Of a stretch of 64,000 nt of DNA, positions 59,506 through 64,000 are shown piece by piece. Position numbers and translations under genes: made by a program. This DNA comes from Saccharomonospora marina XMU15 (GTDB lineage: Bacteria; Actinomycetota; Actinomycetes; Mycobacteriales; Pseudonocardiaceae): contig NZ_CM001439.1 in the NCBI RefSeq assembly GCF_000244955.1, positions 2,880,628-2,944,627 of the forward strand, read 5' to 3'. A model generated the notes under the pieces. The model did no database searches, was not told the origin of the DNA, and saw only the letters and a list, made by a program, of their open reading frames with translations. How positions within the stretch are numbered: the stretch's first letter is position 1; each line of letters opens with the position of its first letter.

Positions 59506-60366
59506 ATGGAACACACTCCGCGCAACTCGGGCTTCGCGCTGCCCGCTGCCTACCTGTCGTCGACAACGTCGTCGTTCGCCGATTTCCTGAGAGCACAGGC
59601 TCCTGAACTGCTGCCGAGCAGGAAGCCGGACGGTGTGCTGGCGCCCGGCAGCGCCATCGAGCCGCCGCACGGCACGACGATCGTCGCCGCCACGTTCAGC
59701 GGCGGCGTGCTGCTCGCCGGTGACCGCAGGGCCACCACCGGTAACATGATCGCCACGCGGGACCTGGAGAAGGTCTACGTCACCGACGCATACTCCGCGG
59801 TCGGTATCGCGGGCACCGCCGGTATCGCCTTGGAACTGGTCCGGCTCTACACGGTGGAACTGGCCCACTACGAGAAGATCGAGGGTGTTTCGCTTTCGCT
59901 GGACGGCAAGGCGAACAAGCTGGCGAACATGGTCAAGGGCAACCTCGACGTCGCGCTGGCGGGTCTGGCGGTGCTGCCGCTGTTCGTCGGATACGACATC
60001 GATTCTTCCGACCCCAAGCGTGCGGGCAGGATCGTGTCGTTCGACGTGACCGGTGGCCGCTACGAGGAGACTGCCGGCTATCACGCCGTGGGCTCGGGGT
60101 CGGTGTTGGCCAAGTCGTCGCTGAAGAAGCTCTACGATCCCGATGCCGACGCCGAGGCGGCCACCCGCGCCGCGGTGGAGGCGCTCTACGACGCGGCCGA
60201 CGACGACACCGCCACGGGTGGGCCCGACCTGGTGCGCAACATCTACCCGACGGTGGTCACGATCACGGCTGAGCACGGTGCCGTGAAGACGCCGCAGGAG
60301 CAGACCGCGGCGATCGCGCGGGCTGTGGTGGAGAGCAGGTCCGAACGGCCGGGGCGGCTCGGCTGA
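59506..60366 (+). CDS. prcB: Proteasome subunit beta PrcB
   Basis: 286 residues. Propeptide of 56 residues; cleavage before Thr57 ([11 protein letters not shown]) exposes the N-terminal nucleophile. [28 protein letters not shown] carries the conserved Asp/Lys of the active site. Forms the inner rings of the 20S core. Followed by prcA after 78 nt. Confidence 0.96.
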   Translation: MEHTPRNSGFALPAAYLSSTTSSFADFLRAQAPELLPSRKPDGVLAPGSAIEPPHGTTIVAATFSGGVLLAGDRRATTGNMIATRDLEKVYVTDAYSAVGIAGTAGIALELVRLYTVELAHYEKIEGVSLSLDGKANKLANMVKGNLDVALAGLAVLPLFVGYDIDSSDPKRAGRIVSFDVTGGRYEETAGYHAVGSGSVLAKSSLKKLYDPDADAEAATRAAVEALYDAADDDTATGGPDLVRNIYPTVVTITAEHGAVKTPQEQTAAIARAVVESRSERPGRLG

Positions 60367-60444
60367 CTTTCGCCGACCGCTGCCGGCAGCGTTGCTGACA
60401 GCGTTGATGGAATTGACAAGACGAGCAGAGCGGAGCCAACTCCA

Positions 60445-61281
60445 GTGACGATGCCGCTGTACGCCTCACCCGAGCAGTTGATGCGTGAGCGTTCCGAGCT
60501 CGCCCGTAAGGGCATCGCCAGGGGACGAAGCGTCGTCGTGCTCAAGTACCGGGGCGGCGTGTTGTTCGTCGCGGAGAACCCGTCGCCGACGTTGCACAAG
60601 GTCTCGGAGATCTACGACCGGATCGGGTTCGCCGCGGTGGGCCGCTACAGCGAGTTCGAGAGCCTGCGCAGGGGCGGCATCCGGCACGTTGACCTGCAGG
60701 GCTACCAGTACGACCGGCGTGATGTGAACGCCAGGGCACTGGCCAACGTGTACGCCCAGACGCTGAGCACGATCTTCACCGAACAGCTCAAGCCGTTCGA
60801 GGTGGAGATCTGTGTGGCCCAGGTGGGGGCGACCTCGGACGAGGACGAGCTGTACCGGCTGACCTACGACGGCTCGATCGTGATGGACGAGCCGAAGTTC
60901 GTGGTGATGGGCGGTCAGGCGGACACGATCAACTCCAGGCTGAAGGACGCCTTCTCCGACGGCATGGAACTGGCCGATGCGCTGCGGGTCGCGGTGGAAT
61001 CGCTGCGTGCCCCTGCCACGCCGGGAGCCGGCGGTAACGGTGAGGGCGAGCCCGGAAAGCTCGAGGTCGCGGTGCTCGACAGGGAGCGGCCAGGCCGTAA
61101 GTTCCGGCGCATCACCGGCGCGGCGCTGGACGCGTTGATGCCGGGTCCCTCGGAGCCCGCCAAGGGCGAGGACGGCAACGGGCAGCAGCCCGGCGAGGGC
61201 CAGGGCGGCAGCGCCAACGGCAGCGCTGACGGCAACGGCAACGGGCAGGCTTCCGGCGAGTCCGGCCCGTCGCAGACCTGA
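60445..61281 (+). CDS. prcA: Proteasome subunit alpha PrcA
   Basis: 278 residues, about 30 more than M. tuberculosis PrcA. Outer-ring alpha subunit that gates the pore and binds Arc. [35 protein letters not shown] is the gating N-terminus and first strand; [35 protein letters not shown] the last helices. The C-terminal 40 residues are Gly/Asn/Gln/Ser-rich and look disordered ([20 protein letters not shown]). GTG start with ATG two codons on. Ends one base before the opposite-strand gene. Confidence 0.95.
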   Translation: MTMPLYASPEQLMRERSELARKGIARGRSVVVLKYRGGVLFVAENPSPTLHKVSEIYDRIGFAAVGRYSEFESLRRGGIRHVDLQGYQYDRRDVNARALANVYAQTLSTIFTEQLKPFEVEICVAQVGATSDEDELYRLTYDGSIVMDEPKFVVMGGQADTINSRLKDAFSDGMELADALRVAVESLRAPATPGAGGNGEGEPGKLEVAVLDRERPGRKFRRITGAALDALMPGPSEPAKGEDGNGQQPGEGQGGSANGSADGNGNGQASGESGPSQT

Positions 61282-61282
61282 G

Positions 61283-62800
61283 TCACCGTTCGGGTAGCCG
61301 GTAGATCGTCAGCGTGCTCGGTCGGGAGTGGAACCGGAACCTGCGGCCCAGTGGCCCGACCTCGCCGTCGGTGGCGACCCTGCGGTTGGCGTCGAGTAGT
61401 TCGACCTCGAGCGAGGGCAGGTCGACCTGGCGGTAGACGTGGCTGGTGGTGAGCGTGTTCGTCAACATCGCCAGCACGAACCGCGCCCGTGAGTACGGCA
61501 GGTCGGCGCGCAGGAATCGCACGTCGAGCAGGCCGGTGTCGAGCGCGGGCCTGCGTGAGGGCCCGAACCCCCTCGGTGCGTAGGTGCCGTTGCCGACGAA
61601 GATCATCCACAGCGTCATGGGTTTGCCGTCGAGTCGGACCCGCAGCGGTCTGGCGCGGCGTAGCGTGCGGACCAGCGCGATGACGGTGGCGGGCCATTTG
61701 GGGTGGCGCTGCTGGATCTTCTCCCGCAGCCGCACCATTTCCGGGTAGCCGCCGAGGCTGGCGGTGTTGACGAACCAGCGGCGGCTGGTGGTTCCCGCGC
61801 CGGAGATCTCGACCTCGCCGAGGTCGATGCCCACGGCGGCGCCCGCCTCGGTCGCCGCGTCGGCGTCTCGCATGGCGCGCACGCCGACGTCACGGGCGAA
61901 GTGGTTGAGAGTTCCGGCGGGAATCAGCGCGAGCGGCAGGTCGTAGTCGGCGGCGACCGAGGCGACCGCGGCGACGGTCCCGTCGCCGCCCGCGACGCCG
62001 AGCGCGCGTACCCGGCCGTCGGCGCGCAGGATCTCGGCTTCCAGCTGGGCACGGATGTCGGTGCCGGGGTCGGGGTAGAGCAGGGTGGCCTTGGGCCAGG
62101 CGTAGCGGACCTCGTCGGTGGGGTCGCTGTCGGCGTCGCCGGAGCCGGGGTTGACCACGGCGAGCATGTCCTCGCCGTCGCGCATCACCGGGGCGTGGGC
62201 CCGGTGCGCCGTGCGGGCGGGGGTGTCAGGGTGCAGTGGCCACCAGTGCCGGGTGGCGAGCGCGGCGGCGACGCCGATGAGCATTCCTGCCCCGATGTCG
62301 CTGGGCCAGTGCACGCCGGTGTGCATGCGGGAGTAGGACACCGCGGCGCCGACGGGGGCCAGCGCCAGCCCCAGCGCCGGTGCCTCCATGGCCACGGAGG
62401 TCACGAACGCGGCGGCGGAGGCGGCGTGCCCGGAAGGAAACGACGACGAGGTGGGGCGCTTGACCAGCCTGCGGGGTTCGGGTACCAGTTCGGCTGCCGG
62501 TCTGCGGCGGGGGAACAGCGGCTTGCCGACGAGGTTGGCGGCGACGCTGGCCCCCGCGACGGCGGCGAGGCCGCGCAGCGCGCCGCGCCGTGGTGCGCCC
62601 TTGCGGGTGGCGAGCGTGGCGGCGACGGCCCACCACAGGCGTCCCTTGTTCGCGGAGCGGCTCAGGGCGCGCAGCAGCGCGTCGGCGGGGGAGGCGGGCA
62701 GTGACGCGCTGCGCGCGACAAGGGCGCGGTCGCGCGCGCCCACCTGACGCATGGTTCTCGGCAGGGAGTTGGGCAGGGAGTTGGGTTGCGGGTCGGGCAC
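61283..62800 (-). CDS. PAP2 phosphatase / diacylglycerol-kinase-like fusion protein
   Basis: 505 residues. N-terminal PAP2 acid phosphatase domain with KPLFPRRRP, SSFPSGHAASAAAF and SRMHTGVHWPSD (the three phosphatase motifs) and membrane segments; C-terminal DAGK/YegS-type lipid kinase domain with VAGGDGTVAAVAS. The combination would act on lipid phosphates in the membrane. GTG 62800 is preferred (TACCGT 8 nt upstream); TTG 62809 is possible. A 12-bp duplication near the start (62761-62784) repeats NSLP. Antisense between prcA and pafA, and not present in the mycobacterial locus. Confidence 0.88.
   Translation of the reverse strand: MPDPQPNSLPNSLPRTMRQVGARDRALVARSASLPASPADALLRALSRSANKGRLWWAVAATLATRKGAPRRGALRGLAAVAGASVAANLVGKPLFPRRRPAAELVPEPRRLVKRPTSSSFPSGHAASAAAFVTSVAMEAPALGLALAPVGAAVSYSRMHTGVHWPSDIGAGMLIGVAAALATRHWWPLHPDTPARTAHRAHAPVMRDGEDMLAVVNPGSGDADSDPTDEVRYAWPKATLLYPDPGTDIRAQLEAEILRADGRVRALGVAGGDGTVAAVASVAADYDLPLALIPAGTLNHFARDVGVRAMRDADAATEAGAAVGIDLGEVEISGAGTTSRRWFVNTASLGGYPEMVRLREKIQQRHPKWPATVIALVRTLRRARPLRVRLDGKPMTLWMIFVGNGTYAPRGFGPSRRPALDTGLLDVRFLRADLPYSRARFVLAMLTNTLTTSHVYRQVDLPSLEVELLDANRRVATDGEVGPLGRRFRFHSRPSTLTIYRLPER
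62761..62784 (-). repeat. 12-bp direct repeat at the fusion gene start
   Basis: GCAGGGAGTTGG twice in tandem (62761-62772 and 62773-62784); in the coding frame it duplicates NSLP. Confidence 0.75.
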
Positions 62801-62889
62801 GGTTGTCAACGGTAGCCGTTGGGCACTGACACCGTTTCGACGCCGGATTCGTTGGTCGTGGCGGGCCGGTTAGCGCATACCCTTGAAGG

Positions 62890-64000
62890 ATGCAGCGGCG
62901 GATCTTTGGGATCGAAACCGAGTTCGGGGTCACCTGCACCTTCCATGGGCAGCGCAGGTTGTCTCCCGACGAAGTGGCGCGTTACCTGTTTCGGCGAGTG
63001 GTGTCGTGGGGCCGGTCCTCGAACGTTTTTCTGTCCAACGGTTCCCGGCTCTACCTGGATGTCGGCTCGCACCCCGAGTACGCCACCGCCGAGTGTGACG
63101 ATCTGACGCAGCTTGTCACGCACGACAAGGCGGGCGAGCGGATCCTGGAGGACCTGCTCGTCGATGCCGAGCGAAGGCTCGCCGACGAGGGCATCGGCGG
63201 CGACATCTTCCTGTTCAAGAACAACACCGACTCGGCGGGCAACTCCTACGGCTGCCACGAGAACTACCTGGTAACCCGTGCGGGTGAGTTTTCGCGGATC
63301 GCCGACGTGCTGTTGCCGTTCCTGGTCACGCGCCAGCTCATCTCGGGTGCAGGCAAGGTGCTGCAAACGCCCCGCGGCGCGGTGTACTGCCTTTCGCAGC
63401 GTGCCGAGCACATCTGGGAAGGCGTGTCCAGTGCCACCACGCGTTCCCGGCCGATCATCAATACCCGTGACGAGCCGCATGCCGACGCCGAACGTTACCG
63501 CAGGCTGCACGTCATCGTGGGCGACTCGAACATGGCGGAGCCGACAACGCTGCTGAAGGTGGGCTCGGCCAACCTGGTGCTGGAGATGATCGAGCAGGGG
63601 GTGCAGTTCCGCGACTTCACCCTGGACAACCCGATCCGTGCGATCCGCGAGATCAGCCACGACCTCACCGGAAGGCGCCAGGTGCGGCTGGCGGGCGGCA
63701 GGGAGGCCTCGGCGCTGGAGATCCAGCGCGAGTACCACGCCCGCGCGGTGCGGCACGTGGAGACCAACGGCTCCGGCCCGACCGCCGAACGGGTGGTGGA
63801 ACTGTGGGGCCGCGCGCTGGACGCGGTGGAACAGCAGGACTTCTCCAAGATCGACACCGAGATCGACTGGGCGATCAAGCATCGCCTTGTCGAGCGCTAC
63901 CGCAGCAAGAACAACCTCGACCTCTCCGACCCGAGGGTCGCGCAGCTGGACCTGGCCTACCACGACATTCGTCGGGGCAGGGGAGTGTTCGACCTGCTGC
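62890..64000 (+). CDS. pafA: Pup-protein ligase PafA, N-terminal part (runs off right edge)
   Basis: The first 370 codons are present. [16 protein letters not shown] carries the metal-binding Glu residues, [17 protein letters not shown] has catalytic Asp57, and [62 protein letters not shown] follow. No Dop-loop insertion, which separates it from dop. Ligates deamidated Pup to substrate lysines. TACCCT lies 6 nt before the ATG, so leaderless transcription is likely. pafB/pafC would be expected beyond the edge but cannot be seen. Confidence 0.96.
   Translation, partial: MQRRIFGIETEFGVTCTFHGQRRLSPDEVARYLFRRVVSWGRSSNVFLSNGSRLYLDVGSHPEYATAECDDLTQLVTHDKAGERILEDLLVDAERRLADEGIGGDIFLFKNNTDSAGNSYGCHENYLVTRAGEFSRIADVLLPFLVTRQLISGAGKVLQTPRGAVYCLSQRAEHIWEGVSSATTRSRPIINTRDEPHADAERYRRLHVIVGDSNMAEPTTLLKVGSANLVLEMIEQGVQFRDFTLDNPIRAIREISHDLTGRRQVRLAGGREASALEIQREYHARAVRHVETNGSGPTAERVVELWGRALDAVEQQDFSKIDTEIDWAIKHRLVERYRSKNNLDLSDPRVAQLDLAYHDIRRGRGVFDLL

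Overview
The window is very GC-rich, dense and built almost entirely of actinobacterial housekeeping genes: the Pup-proteasome system (arc/mpa, dop, pup, prcB, prcA, pafA), mycothiol ligase mshC, ergothioneine genes egtA-B-C-D, a mabA(fabG1)-inhA-hemH cluster and acnA with a TetR-type AcnR. The combination, the codon use (many GTG starts) and the gene order point to a mycolic-acid-order relative, most likely a Pseudonocardiaceae chromosome (Amycolatopsis, Saccharomonospora or Prauserella type). This is inferred from gene content and not from a marker gene. I saw no tRNA, rRNA, CRISPR array, insertion sequence or prophage.

Layout. 1-6.6 kb: end of a MerR regulator; a divergent SnoaL-like/XRE-MmyB pair; a truncated substrate-binding protein; a conserved protein next to two CNNM/CBS membrane proteins; acnR. 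6.7-14.6 kb: a Glu/Leu/Phe/Val dehydrogenase divergent from a LysR regulator, then the tightly coupled egtABCD operon (overlapping stops and starts), an F420-type oxidoreductase and a TauE-like permease. 14.7-30.3 kb: a block matching the order known from M. tuberculosis Rv1475c-Rv1485: acnA, membrane proteins, a RipA-like NlpC/P60 hydrolase, MoxR/DUF58/VWA, fabG1, inhA, hemH, with mobA, trmL, thioesterase, PNPOx-like and methyltransferase genes interposed. 30.3-41.5 kb: a ChlI/ChlD-like ATPase-VWA pair, an MHS-family transporter, mshC, an ABC-F protein with a candidate attenuator leader, a metallophosphoesterase and an MFS exporter. 41.5-64 kb: a block matching Rv2125-Rv2097c: PAC2 protein, a broken TetR gene, HAD phosphatase, hisE-hisG, ParA-like, thioesterase, RecB-type nuclease, M50 protease, trmI, arc, dop, pup, prcB, prcA and the start of pafA, which runs off the right edge.

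How the parts work together. Arc (Mpa) unfolds pupylated proteins and feeds them to the PrcA/PrcB 20S core; Pup ends in Gln, so Dop must deamidate it before PafA can ligate it; the PAC2 protein may assist core assembly. The arc-to-dop interval is split by a four-gene insert (small DNA-binding-like protein, epoxide hydrolase, aldo/keto reductase, lipoprotein). MshC and EgtABCD make two low-molecular-weight thiols. FabG1-InhA supply type II fatty acid synthesis.

Most interesting regulatory observations: (1) three copies of one 16-bp inverted repeat, GTATAACGNCCTATAC, placed in the promoters of the SnoaL/XRE pair and, 53-55 kb away, of two genes in the arc-dop insert, suggesting a small scattered regulon. 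(2) An almost perfect match to the known AcnR operator lying over the -10 of the acnA promoter, and a second partial match in front of acnR, although acnR and acnA are now about 8 kb apart. (3) A candidate leaderless mini-ORF (Met-Lys-Ser-stop) and hairpin leader before the ABC-F gene. (4) A recurrent TANNNT element 6-8 nt before start codons, suggesting widespread leaderless transcription. All are readings by eye; no alignment, folding or search was run.
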